Shown piece after piece: positions 11,701 through 22,775 of a DNA stretch of 60,126 bases; the stretch's first letter is position 1, and each line of letters begins with the position of its first letter. The notes beneath the pieces are model-generated. The model was not told the origin of the DNA. It saw only the letters and a program-made list of their open reading frames with translations, and did not search any database. Source of the stretch: Chara braunii (Eukaryota; Streptophyta; Charophyceae; Charales; Characeae); NCBI GenBank assembly GCA_003427395.1, contig BFEA01000250.1, forward strand, positions 2,049,816-2,109,941, written 5' to 3'. The position numbers and the translations under genes are program-made.

Positions 11701-11819
11701 CTGCCTTTAGAATAGAAGTAATAGGGTGTGTAGGTTAGGTAGAATGCATGCTGTATAAGTGTGGCCTGGTCTGAGATTGCTTTGATTATCACCTGTTTTG
11801 CTTACCCCAATGTGTGCAT

Positions 11820-11844
11820 GTTGTCTCTTTCGCCTGTTGTGCAG
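11820..11844 (+). promoter_or_regulatory. Candidate 3' splice site before the downstream ORF
   Basis: A pyrimidine-rich stretch ends in TTGTGCAG/G at 11844, 22 bases before the ATG of the second gag-like ORF. Plant retroelements with a third ORF after pol can express it from a spliced RNA. No matching donor has been confirmed. Confidence 0.35.
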
Positions 11845-11866
11845 GTCTGACTTTACGAAGAAAATC

Positions 11867-14651
11867 ATGCCAAGAGGAGGGAAGGGGACACGACCGCCTC
11901 AGAGGCCGTTGGGCGCATCAGGGGGATATGAGCGGCATGGGCCTCGCCGTCGAGAGAGCACTCCAGAGTACGACGGTGACGATATCGAGCTATTCCTAGA
12001 CAGCTTCTGGGAGCATGTGCGGCGTATGGGTTGGACTATGACCCAGCGGATTGAGAGGCTCAGGGGAGTCGGTAGATTCGAGGAGCCCGTTGCACGGATC
12101 CATAGAGAGGCGACGACGAGGTCAGAGGTGGAGTTGAGGATGCAGGAGCTGCGACCCTTGCCTGTGGGTCCTGATGGCAGGCCGATCCGCCTGGAGATTA
12201 GAAATGCGTCGGACTTCATCCCCGCGTTTGAGTGGTTCATGCAGGGGCAGGGTATACCGAGAGACGATTGGATGCAGACATTACCACTCTGGACCAGGAA
12301 GGCGGAAAGACCACTAGCTAGGCAGGTTAGAAGCATGGTCCGAGACTAGGAGAGCTGCAGGGCACATCTGAGAGAGGCCTTTCGACGGCCAGAGCCCCCT
12401 CAGCCCAGAATTGAGAGGCGTAAGAGGAGTCAGAGGCAGAGGGACCCTGAGCCTAGGGAGGCGAGACCATCTCGAGGAGGAGGGAAGGCCCTAGCCAGGA
12501 GAGAAGAGGAACCAGAGCCGGAGCCAGAGGCTGAGGAGCGAGGGGCATACCCTGAGTGTGGGTTGGGACCAGTGGAGTTCCATTGGTTTATCGAGGGTGG
12601 ATTGAGGAGGTCGCCAGCACACACACAGGAGGAGCCGCCAGCATCTGAGGGGCCCTTGAGGGAGTCGGAGACGCATTTGGATATCTCTCGGTGGAGGGCG
12701 TCGCCTCGGGTTGAGGAGCATGGAGAGCAGGCAGAGGAGGTGCCACGAGAGGAGGTGACACGAGAGGAGGTGCCACAGGAGGAGGTGCCAAGAGAGGAGG
12801 TGCCACAGAAGGAGGTACCACGAGAGGAGGTGCCACGGGAGGAGGTCTAGGATACTCAGCGAGAGAGAGGGCTGGGCGATGAGGGGAGACGTGCAGGGAA
12901 GGAAGTGATAGAGGTTGGAGAGGACACGCCCCCACAGACACCAGCGGTGGGTTTGAGACTCGGGGATGCACCAGGGAGCACTCGGCAGGCAGGGGAGAGG
13001 TTGGAGAGAGAGGAGGGCCCATTGCCTTCATCAGAAAAGGCCCCTTCGCCAGAAGGGAGAGCAGAAAGGAGGAGAGAGAGGGCTAGCAGCTCATGCCCTG
13101 GAGCACCCAGACCTGGAAGAGCCAGCGCCTGCAAAGCCGCGCCAGGAGCCGTGCCAGCCCGAGAAGGAGATGGAGGCAGAGATCCCGAAGAGGGTCGACC
13201 TCCGCACGAGGGAAAGGGCGCCAGCTGGAGAGACAACAGAGGAAAAGAGGGCGAGAAGAACTAGGAGGATAAATGAGATATGGCAAGAGAGGCATAGGTT
13301 GGAGGCAGTGGGGGAGCTTCCGGAGCAGTAGCAGGAGAGGCAGAGATCGGAGGCAGCAGGAGCACTCCCAGGTCAGCCACCCAGCGCGCCAGCTAGGGCC
13401 CCGGAGATCGCTGAGATGTGGAGGGATTTCTGGGAGCAGAGAGGAGAGGAGCTTCCTTCGCCAGTCAGAGCCGGGTTTGGGGTAGCAAGAAAGGCGGAAG
13501 AGAGATTGGATCGAAAAATCAAGTTCCCGGCCAAGACAACTTTTGACCGGCACTTGTTATTGGAGGGCGATCTGGCAGGGAAAAAGATAAAGGAAGCAAG
13601 TCATGGAGTACGCCTGGAGGCTATGGAGATGGAAATCCAGGAACTTAGGGCATTGGTGGCCAGCCAGGCAGCTATCATTGAGAGCCTGAGGCAGCAAACC
13701 CAGGGAAAGGTGGACAAGCCAGAGAGCAGCAGGCAGGGAGAGCAGAGGCAGCCAGGACATGGATTGCCAGGACAACCATCTGCAGCAGAGCCTCGCCAGG
13801 GGCCACCTACGGGGAGGGTTATCCTAGAGCCAGAGGAGGCGAGAGCCCAGAGACAGGCGGAGAGAGAGGCATTTGAGTTCAGATCCCCTACCGAGCTCGC
13901 GACGCTGCCAGTGGCGGCGGCGGACCCAGTCGTACCTTTGGCAGTAGAGGAGGGGCGGCCACCATCTAGCAGTGAGCCGGCTCAAGGCTCAGCAGAGGGA
14001 TCCATGGGTGTGCTCCTTGAGGCGGTGCATACTATGCAGAAAGAGGTGAGTTTGTTTTCACCCGAGCAGAGGATAGAGGAGCCTCTTGAGAGAGAGATGG
14101 GGATTGAGACGGAGGGTGCCATCGAGGGCGGACCTTAGAGGTTGGGCACGCGTGAGTATGGACCAGAGGAGATTGAGGAGCAGCCCATGGCAGTGCCAGG
14201 AGAGACACTCGAGAGGAGACCTCAGAGGTTGGACACGCCTGAGTACGTCCCAGCGACAGGGGATTTGAGGAGCAGACTGGGATCTTGGGCTACAAGATCT
14301 GGGTCTGGGGGACCGGTTCCTGGGATGGAGCAGTAGGAGGTTGTTAGTACCACAACCCCTCGATTAGAGCAGCAGGGGGTGGTCAGTACCTTGGTAGGAT
14401 CTCCTTCATCGCCACCTCCTCAGCCCAGGAATAAGAAGTTCAAGAGGAAGGTTGATCAGCTATGCTTCTACTGCAAGAGGGGCATGCATCTGACTCTGGA
14501 CTGTCACGAGTTTCTTGAGGATAAGGCAGAAGGGAAGGTCTCAGAGGCAGGGGGTAAGATGTATGATAGACAGGGTAGGATAGTAGAGAAGTCCGCAGAT
14601 GGACTTAGGGTTCAGTTATATAGGCAAAACCAGGAGGAGTTGAGGAGGTAA
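11867..14651 (+). pseudogene. Second gag-like ORF 3' of pol, with zinc knuckle
   Basis: The ATG at 11867 opens MPRGGKGTRPPQRP. Near residue 35 comes a capsid-like stretch, STPEYDGDDIELFLDSFWEH, the way many plant Gag proteins begin. The middle is low-complexity: seven or so 15-bp repeats giving EEVPR/EEVPQ (12737-12847), then long acidic and Gln/Pro-rich segments and a likely coiled coil (EAMEMEIQELRALVASQ, about 13620). Near the C-terminus a CCHC zinc knuckle, CFYCKRGMHLTLDC, lies at 14463-14504. The frame changes once around 13085-13110; TAG stops sit at 12347, 12848, 13329, 14136 and 14334. It could be a captured second Gag, an RNA-binding accessory protein, or the remnant of a nested element that lost pol. 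Flanking sequence gives no sign of a separate LTR. Confidence 0.75.
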
Positions 14652-15354
14652 GGCCGGTTTGTCTATGTAGGTGGGCGAGTATTTTGTGAGGCATCAGCTT
14701 AGGTTCTGTGTGATACCCTCTTAGACTTAGAGGACCTTTTGATGATTGCTACTAGTCTAGATTTGAACTCTAGTATTCCTACTAAGATGGGGTCTTGAGG
14801 ATCAGGGTGATTTAGATGAGGCATGTATATATTTAGGTGGCCTACGCCCTGGCCTTTGAGAGGCAGATCTGACATGTATTCTAGGGGTTGTTGTCGGTGT
14901 GGGTTTGGTGTGACTTGAGTTGAGTGAACTATGATTTGGGGACACTTTCTGTGTGAGACTTTTTATTTCCTGAGTGTATATTATGATGAGGTTTTCTTCA
15001 GGGACCATTCTTATATGTGACGATCACTTGTCTCTCTCACATGTGTGGTTATGCTCTGATGTATGATGAGTTTGTACGAACAATGTGTGAAGAACCTTTT
15101 ATGTATCATGGGTACTGTGAATATGATTGTAAGCAAAACTGTCTACTCCTCGGTATACTTGTGCGATCTGCCCACGGGAAGCTGATAGGGCAGAGTATAA
15201 GGGAAGAAAGCGCAGCCCGTCTGTGAAAGGTTGTGAGGATTTTGAAGATCTATGAGCCCTGGAGGCTCAAAATGCTTACCATTTTGATTATTGATTGCCT
15301 AAGTTGTGATGAGGACCCATAAGATGGTCTCTCAGTGATTTTGTTTATGATAAG
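14652..15354. other. 3' noncoding region of the element, no gene seen
   Basis: T/G-rich sequence without a conserved ORF. A 69-codon frame at 15017-15226 shows no motif. Confidence 0.5.
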
Positions 15355-15526
15355 CCCCCTTGGATTTTGGAAAAGGGGATGTTTTGTGATGTTGTGTGTT
15401 ATGATGAGACCCCCTCGAGTTTTTAGGACGGAAAGTTTGGTTTTTATGGCGAGACCCCTCGTGATTTTTTGGAAGAGGGGGTGTTTTGTTCTGTGGCGAG
15501 AACCCCTTGGAGTTTTGGAAAAGGGG
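15355..15526 (+). repeat. Four tandem hairpin units of about 48 bp
   Basis: Units centred at 15355, 15409, 15455 and 15503 share GAGACCCC followed by a loop with GATTTTTTGGAA and a G-run. Stems are CCCCTT/AAGGGG in copies 1 and 4 and CCCCTC/GAGGGG in copy 3, a compensatory change; copy 2 is degraded. This suggests a selected RNA stem-loop. Confidence 0.6.
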
Positions 15527-17640
15527 ATGTTTTTGTTGTTGGAAGACTCACCTTCAAAAGTGAGTAAACTGATTTATGGCATGAAAAATTGTCTGATGAG
15601 TGATAAGAGTCTGACGAAAAGGGCCACTTTTGTTTCGAATGTTTGAGAAAGTCGCAATGAGTGCAGGGCGAGAGATGTCTCAGGGCGTGTGGTTGGTGAC
15701 TTTGATCAAATCAGGGGTCACGGCCTGGTGGATTTAGCGGTGATTTTGTTTGTAAGCGTGCGAAGGATGTCATGCCTAGTGAGGGAGGGCTAGTAAATGC
15801 CTTCAGACCCTTGCGTATCGCGCAGTGGGCCAGTGATTTTGTTTTGCGACGCCCCGTCTAACCACAGGTGTTAATTCTGAGACATATTGAAGAAAGGTGA
15901 AGCTAACGGAAAAGAAGTTAGTACCTCTAGGGGGTTAACCCCATTGGATGGCTGCTAGCCGGCGCAACCTGGCAGCGGGACCGCGTGGGTAAGAGTTTAA
16001 GGGGGGGTGCCCGCCCCAGTGAAATTACTCCGCGGGATAGTGATGGTTGATAATTTGTTGGGGGAAATCCTGATTGAATGCTTATCAAGAGAAAACCTAT
16101 CGTTGCGTAACCAACGAGGGTACTGCTGCTAAATAACAATGCGATGGGCCGTGGTCCTGGTCCGATCAGCCAGGCTATGGTGGACCAAGGTGGAGACCTA
16201 ACCTTTCTGTACTAGATTGCAGAAAAAACTGAGTGGATATTAAGTATACATATATACTTATGTGTATTTGATTGCGAGAGATTTTGAAAAGGAAGGCGAG
16301 AGTGCCTTCAAAAGGTCTCGATTAAGGCCCGCGTCCCTAGTTTTTGCCAGGACTAGGGACACCCAACGAGAAGTCAAAGGTTGTCTAGAACCGAGGAGAG
16401 GATGATTGGGAAGGTCTTTGGAACTTATGCGGTGAGCGTCCTCATTTATGGGCGGTGAGAGGCCCAGGTTAGAAACCTGGCAGCATATAGTTGTGGAGGC
16501 CTGTTTTCATGGAGGCCTCTACCCTGTGTTTGTCGGTTAATCGGATTGGTTCCTTTCTCGTCAGCATTTGGAGTGTGGATGGATTTATAGCATTCTGATT
16601 TGGCGAAGCGACGGGGACATCGCTTAAAATGGTCCGGTAAGCTATCGGCGCGAATACCCTTACAAAGGTATCCGCCCTGGTTTTTGCAGGTGACAAAGGT
16701 TTGACCTAAAGTTTAAGTATACCGCGCTAGGCGCGGTTGTGTCTGTGGTTACGTTGGCTGGGCGGCTGACTAGAGTACAGAGTGCGTGAGCGCGCAGGTT
16801 TAAGGCGCGCGTGATTCATCCCTTGATGTTGATTACGAAACCGGCGCAGACGCTGGTCTGTTTATTTTTATTTTTATCTTTATGTTTTTATTTTTGGCTA
16901 CTCATGATCAAACTAGGATCTAGGGGATATTTTCTTTCGATGGCTACGCTTGACCGAGTCGAGCGTGTGCGCGGAAGACGAACCCGACGACGGGATCAGC
17001 AACGGCGGCGCGACTTCGTGTGGTGAGCAGGGTGTTGTAGGATGGCGCGCAGGGCGATTATGGCACGGTATAAGCGAGCCGGCGCGGGCACTGGGAGCCG
17101 CGCGGCCGGTTTGTTGGCCCAAAGCGCCGTGCCGCACTGCCTTGTATGGTACTCTGCGGGCATTAGTCTCAGGCTTGGGCTTAGCCCTATAGGTTACGAT
17201 ATTGGGTTGACGACACGGAGGTCCGGGGATCGAGGCCAGCAGGGCGTCGGCGCAGCGGCTGCAGCGGAGTGTCCCAGAAGGGACCGATGGGGTTGAGGGC
17301 CGTCAGGGTTATCCCCCTCGGTTTTGTTTTCGGGCGCACCAGCAGCTCACGCGGTTTTTCCGATACTATTGCTATTTTATTTTATTTGCCCTTTGTGTTT
17401 TATTTATCGCGTCCCGTTCGGGGACGCGAGACGGCAATGGGATCGCATGGGCGGTGTCGTATTCACGGGATTGTCTGAAGTACACTTACAAACTGTCGTC
17501 GTGATTGCGCTGAAGTACTCCTTCATTGTATTACGGGGAGCACCGTAGCAAGCCGCATCCGTGCTCAAACCTCCAATGAGGGAACATGCGGGAGGCCGCG
17601 ACAGTACTGGCTATGCGGCCCCGACCGTCCCGCGCAAGCG
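15527..17640. other. 3' noncoding region continued
   Basis: No gene is recognisable. A stretch near 16110-16147 (ending AACAATGCGATGGG) weakly resembles the 28S segment ending GCATTGCGATGG, in keeping with the rRNA fragments just downstream. A T-rich run lies at 16860-16900. The remainder is G+C-rich without motif. Confidence 0.4.
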
Positions 17641-17715
17641 TTCGCATGGAACCCCTTCATGAAGATCTCATTTGAATATTTGCTAACACCACTAGGACAG
17701 TGCCCGGCCTGTTCA
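17641..17715 (-). pseudogene. 28S rRNA fragment, copy 1
   Basis: On the minus strand, GGTGTTAGCAAATATTCAAA followed by TGAGATCTTCATGAAG and then GGTTCCATGCGAACG matches the eukaryotic large-subunit segment with GGTGGTAGTAGCAAATATTC, TGAGAACTTTGAAG and GGTTCCATGTGAACG. It is a diverged fragment, not a functional rRNA gene. Confidence 0.8.
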
Positions 17716-17880
17716 GACCCGTACTTAGGCTTGCGACAGGCCGGCGCCTGCGACATAATGGTCAGCAGACTGTGTGGGGCTTGCCCACTGGGAACCCAAG
17801 GCGGTGGGAAGCTTTGCCTGAGGGGAACGGGTCAGGCCGAACTTGGAAAGGGCACGTAGCAGCACCAAGCGAGTCGCACC

Positions 17881-17970
17881 GTGGGGCTTGGGCAAAAAGG
17901 TGTAGGGGCGAAAGATTAATCAAACCACCTAGTAGTTGGTCGCGTTCATCAGGGCAGCGAGAGCCTGTCG
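17881..17970 (+). pseudogene. 28S rRNA fragment, opposite strand
   Basis: GGGGCGAAAGATTAATCAAA followed by CCACCTAGTAGTTGGT matches the 28S segment GGGGCGAAAGACTAATCGAA, CCATCTAGTAGCTGGT with about four mismatches in 36 bases. Weaker similarity continues to about 17970 (TCAGG, AGC, GAGC). In 28S this segment lies a few hundred bases 5' of the neighbouring fragments, but here it is on the opposite strand. Confidence 0.85.
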
Positions 17971-18177
17971 AACGGGGCATCCGTGGGACGGCGCGGTGCA
18001 ACCGGAGTCTGGCGTTAGTGGACGAAGGGAGAAAGGGCGTTAGCGGAACCGTGGAGACCGAGGGTGAACTTGGACGTGACGCTGGGCCGGGTGCGTGCGG
18101 AGTAGGAGAGCGCAGACCAAAGGGGGGGGGGGCATAGCAGGGCTGCGATAAGTTACGGGTCATATGAGACCCGCCTC

Positions 18178-18420
18178 AGCGCAGGCCTTCAAACGTTCTC
18201 GTCTGAATAACTGGTCTTCTCACTGAGATCCGCGCTGGAACCCGCTTCACTAGGCTCACACTGCGGACGTATGCCATAAGCCCGCGTCTCCGCCAGGTAC
18301 CATGTTGGGGCCGCCACTGCAGCCAAGCGTAGGTAGGGCCACAGCACCATCCGCTGTCGAGCAGATCGGTTCGGCAGACGAGTGGTACACACTCCTTAGC
18401 AAAATCCGACATTCACTACT
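18178..18420 (-). pseudogene. 28S rRNA fragment, copy 2
   Basis: On the minus strand GTCGGATTTTGCTAAGGAGT, then GTGTACCACTCGTCTGCCGAA and GCGGATGGTGCTGTGG, match the 28S stretch with GTCGGAATCCGCTAAGGAGT, GTGTAACAACTCACCTGCCGAA and AATGGATGGCGCTGAAGC. It ends in GAGAACGTTTGAAGGCC, overlapping the same 28S positions as copy 1. So two independent, differently diverged copies of one 28S region sit 500 bp apart. Confidence 0.8.
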
Positions 18421-18942
18421 ACGGGCCTGCTATCCCTGTTGATCACCGATCGTTGAAGTATTCGGGTTAGCGCACGGTCGGGCGTTATCAGGAGTTAGTA
18501 GAGGAAGAAGAGACCTGACAACGTAGGAGGGAATAACCAGAGCAAGAGGGAGGCGAGGTGTGACTGTGCGCAGCGGCAGGAGGGCAGTGTATAGGCGTAG
18601 ACGTGGAGTAGGTAGCAGCGGAGGCAGATCGGGCGGACGGGAGGCCGGACGCAACAACGGAGAGGGAAGTAAAAGTGGGAAGGAATCCGGGCGCGTTTCC
18701 GCGCCGGATTCATTTGAAGGAAGGAGCTATGAACCGGACAAAGGCTGAGGGCAGGGTAATGGAACAGGTCGGGCAGTAAAGGAGCGAAGGCGCTGAGCAG
18801 GGGAGCGGGCGCAGCATTGGCCTATGACGCAAGGAGCGCCTGCGCCGAACTTCTGAAGGATGAACCTGGCCGGGTTCTGCGTCAGGGTGCGTGGGAATAA
18901 AAACAGGTAATAGCTATGGGTGGAAAAAGGATACTTAGCGCA

Positions 18943-19640
18943 CTCGATCCTTATCGGGATCGGGTGAACTTAAGTAGTAAACGGGGCTGTTACTGGGTGG
19001 CGAAACTGAGTGTGTGGTTAGATTATGAAGAAAGTTAGTGAGAAAGGAGGGGTGAAGGAAATGGCGGGCGCGCAAGTGACGAAGTGGGTATGACAGGAAC
19101 GAAAAAATGGTGATACCTCGCTCGATTCGTGGCGGAATCGGGCTAGGAAAGGAGTAAAACAGAGGTTTTTGGGGGCTGCGAATTAGAATACGGTGTTAGT
19201 TCTTGCAATAGGTTAGTAGATTAGGAGTTAGTTAGAAAATACTGTGCGCGGAGATATAGCGGGGTGCAGGAAGAAAGGAGGGAAAGCGAAGTAGCACACT
19301 CGAATCATCATGGAATCGGACAAGGGAGGAGGCGATGTCTGAGTTTTAACCCCGGGCGAGTATGATGGCGCCTTTAGTTTTGGTGTTAGTAGTAGGAAAT
19401 GAGAGTTAATGGGGTAACGAGCTGCGCGGAGGGGCAACGATGGCGGAGGTAGGAAGGTGTGATTATCACAAAATTTGGTAGATCCTTGATGGAATTGGTT
19501 GAGAAAAGAAACGATCTCGAGTCTTTTTAGCAGGGCAAATCCATTAGAAGTGTAAGAATGGCAAATGGATTAGTAGGATACAAGTTAGTAAAGAAAAGGA
19601 CTGCGCGGGGAAGAAACGGCTGGACTGTGGTTTTACCAAG
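18943..19640 (+). repeat. Four 178-180-bp tandem units with a variable-stem hairpin
   Basis: Units start at about 18943, 19121, 19299 and 19479. Each opens with a hairpin whose stem varies: CGATCC/GGATCG in unit 1 and CGATTC/GAATCG in unit 2; units 3 and 4 are degraded. Downstream parts share GTTAGTNAGAAA and CTGCGCGG-like words. No ORF. Confidence 0.6.
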
Positions 19641-21098
19641 TCATAATGTATGTGTCCGCTTTTAGCGGAACGGTTCATTCTCATTTTGCACGTTTCGTGG
19701 GTGGTCAAGAAGAGCCCACGAATGTGATAACCCTCGCATTTGCGAATGTGGCTAGTCGTCCTGGCCACTCACGGACTCCGTTGTCGTCGAGGTTGGCGCC
19801 GTGGTCCTCCCAACCATCGTGTGATTGCTTCCGCAGCAGTCGGTCGTCTCAGCTATGGCATTAGCTGCGACACGGATCAGCAAAGGGGGAGGCGGGTTGG
19901 ATCAGGGCGTCGTCGGTTGCATGCGGGTAAAAGCGGGGTGTTACTCGACAGTCGTATTCTGGCCCTCCGTTCCCTTCGAGTGGCTGTGCCGGGAATTTTC
20001 TCCCCTTGAATTATAGATGACGAAGGCTGAATGAAACTGGTCGGGGCCGACGGCCAGATCCATTCACCCGATGGGGAAAGGGGCGAGGAGCAAGGGGGGA
20101 CGAATCGGAGAGGTAGAGAAGTAGAGGATACTTACCTGCTATGTATCTTCCCAAATCTGAGTGGAGGCCTTCCTTCTGAAGTACGGGCACAGCACGTGGT
20201 GGCTTGGTGCACCTGCATTCGCGCTTCGGGTGTAACCGATGGCTGTGTGTACAGATCCTACAAGGGGAGGGATCTGTACCAGATTGTAACAGGGTTTGAG
20301 AGAGAGGGAGGGGCTGGTAGGTGGGATACCTGTCAGGGCTTGTGTATTTCACGTACTATGTGGCCGGTAAGACTGTACTGCTGCCCCATTGGGGTATAGG
20401 AGGAGGCTGTATTTTGACCTACAACCCTCGCTTTGAGTTGTGGCCAATGCACTCGGGACCGAAAGTCTACAGAGTGGTTGAATTTTTGAAGGAAGGTCGA
20501 AAGCTGCGAATTGGGAGATCGTTAGAAGGGTGACTTCGACGAGTTGACTTCGGTTTGACTGGCGACTGCACGTTTTTTTACTGTCATTGTGGGGCCCTTA
20601 GGCGTATCAAGATTTGAAGGCCCTCTCGTGCGAGTCTGAGAGCAACCCTCTTGGATTTGAGAGTCTCAAAGTCTATCTACTTTTGTCTTTCTTCTTCTAA
20701 GTCTAGTCTATTGGTTACGAGAGAAAGGCGACAGGCGGGATTGCAACCCGTAGGTCCGCGTCAAGACTCTGTGGGGAGTCCACCCACCGATTGTGGGAGC
20801 TCTCCCGGAACTCAGGAGGAGTTATGGAGGCAGGGAATCATCATGTAAACCATTTTTATCTGTACACCCTACTACCACCCATGTTTGTTTATCCCCCTGC
20901 AGTATGACTGTTCTATGCATGAGATTGTCCCTATGGTTTTTGCTTTCTCTTTAGGACCCAATCAGACTGAAATGGAAGGAACGCGTGAGAGTGAAGCCTA
21001 AGTTTCTTCTTTATTTTGGTTGAAATCGGACAAAGGGATAAACTGGATGAAGGTGGGAGGAAGGCAGTTTTGCATGTGTTTGGAAGGGTCAACCAAAG
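19641..21098. other. 3' noncoding region of the element, no gene seen
   Basis: Contains frames of 60-120 codons, for example 20031-20399, without a recognisable domain. Composition and position suggest untranslated sequence. Confidence 0.45.
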
Positions 21099-21786
21099 CC
21101 TGAGCATTGCTTCTACTGTGAATGGCTCAGGGCTATGTTTACTTGGCTGTTTTCTGAAGAACCAGGCATTGTTTCTACTGTGAATGGCCTGGTTGCTATG
21201 TTTATCTAGTTGTTTTCTGGAGGACCAGACATTGTTTCTACTGTGAATAGTCTGTTTACTCTAGTTAACTCTGGGGGTTTGCCTGATTGAAGGGGTTTAA
21301 ATTCTTGTTTTATTCTGAGGGAGGATTTTTTGTCTAAGGCTAAGCATTGTTTCCATGGTGAATGGTTTAGCCTGAAAACCACGAATATAAATTAAACTGA
21401 GTATAAAGGAAAGTACTTTATGTATATTTGCATGTGAACTGACAGCTGGGCATTGGTTCTACTGTGAATGGTCCAGCGTTAAGCCATATCATTAAGAAGA
21501 GAAAAGGAAAAATACAGAGTTTAAATGAAAAGAGTTTGGGCAAGCTGAACATTTTTTCTACTGTGAATCGTTCAGTCCTCTGCCCATATTTGTCTTATTT
21601 CTTTTTGAAAACAAAGTCAGAGAAATACTTAATCTTTGGATATTAAACAGCTCAGGGCGACTAGGCATTGTTTCCATGGCGAATGGCCTAGTCATCTGCC
21701 CAAAAGAATAAAGAAGTAGTTGTGCAACCTGTTCGTGTATATCATAAAGACAGGCTGGGTATTGTTTCCGTGGCGAATGGTCCAGC
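21099..21786 (+). repeat. Eight stem-loops with a fixed loop and covarying stems
   Basis: Hairpins lie at 21099-21131, 21161-21193, 21226-21254, 21338-21372, 21445-21477, 21545-21575, 21659-21693 and 21754-21786. Each has a core ATTGTTTCTACTGTGAAT or ATTGTTTCCATGGCGAAT flanked by a 5-8 bp stem. Stems differ yet pair: CCTGAG/CTCAGG, CAGGC/GCCTG, CAGAC/GTCTG, GGCTAA/TTAGCC, GCTGG/CCAGC, CTGAAC/GTTCAG, GACTAGGC/GCCTAGTC, GCTGG/CCAGC. Spacers are unrelated. This is direct covariation evidence for a functional RNA structure in the element's 3' region. Confidence 0.85.
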
Positions 21787-22074
21787 TCTATGTCTTATGT
21801 AAGATGGGTATAAGGATTCAAGAACTTGAAGATTCACGAACTATTTATATGGAATGAACTTGGGATGGTGAGAGTACTTACATTCGTGGTTTGGTTTGCA
21901 TGTGACTGGATGAGATGACTAGTTTTGTTTGGGTTTCAGTTTTATAGGTAGTTGCTTTAGTTGCTCGCCACGTGCTAGAGCCATAGGAGTTAGTGTCAAT
22001 TCCTACATTTTCTGTAATATTTTTTTTTACTTAGGTCAATTCTTGCATTTTCTGAGATCTTTTCTTATTCTTGG

Positions 22075-22660
22075 CTTTGTATAAATCTTGGCAAGCTACT
22101 TTTCCTACGGGAAGCGCTGCCGAAATTTCTACAAATCCAAGAAGTTAGTCAACTTTTGACTTGTCAGAGTTCAACTTGTCTTTTCCATATATCTGGCTTT
22201 GTATAAATCTGAAAAGTCTCCTTTTCTAGAGGGAGTGATGCCCAAATTTTTACTAATTCAGGGAGTTAGACAAAATTGAACTTTGAGAAGTCAAAGTTAT
22301 TCTCAAATTCTGGACCTCGCTTTGTATAAATTTTGGAAAAGTACTTTTCTAGAGGGAGCGCTGCCGAAATTTCTGCAAAACTGAGGAGTTAGTTAAATCT
22401 TATCTAAATTGAACTCAAGTTTGTCTTGTGAGTTCAAATCTGACTTCGTATAAATCTGGGAAGTCTCCCTTTGTAAAGTGAGTGCTGCCCAAATTTTTAC
22501 TAAATCAGAGAGTTAGACAAAATTTGACTTTCCAGGAGTTAGAGATTATTTCTGCTCTCATATCTGGGCTTATATAAATTCTAAAAAGACACTTTTCCTA
22601 CGGGAAGCGCTGCCGAAATTTTCTTAGTTTAGAGGAGATAGATTATATTTTGACAGGTGG
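22075..22660 (+). repeat. Five tandem units of 122-125 bp
   Basis: Units start at 22075, 22197, 22320, 22444 and 22569. Each begins CTTTGTATAAATCT and carries a CTTTTCC-TAC-GGGAAGCG-type hairpin followed by GCTGCCGAAATTT. Units 1, 3 and 5 read GCGCTGCCGAAATT; units 2 and 4 read a variant with GCCCAAATTT, so a two-unit higher-order period of about 246 bp is likely. Confidence 0.8.
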
Positions 22661-22765
22661 TGATTCAGGCGATCCACCGAGAATAGGGGAGATTCTGCAG
22701 TTGGTTTACCTTTGGCTTAAGCACTGACTTAAAAGTAGACTTAGGTTTAGCTTATAAGGAGATTT

Positions 22766-22775
22766 TGAGGGAGGA
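22766..22775 (+). promoter_or_regulatory. Polypurine tract
   Basis: TGAGGGAGGA sits immediately before TGTATTATGG, a TG-starting LTR end. It is the expected primer for plus-strand DNA synthesis and sets the 5' end of the 3' LTR. Confidence 0.55.

Noticed and set aside
15592-15628. Second hammerhead-like motif (CTGATGAG then GACGAAA)
   Set aside because: Stem II does not pair beyond two bases, so it is likely a chance match.
17641-18420. A functional rRNA gene
   Set aside because: Fragments are short, diverged and on opposite strands, with one region present twice.
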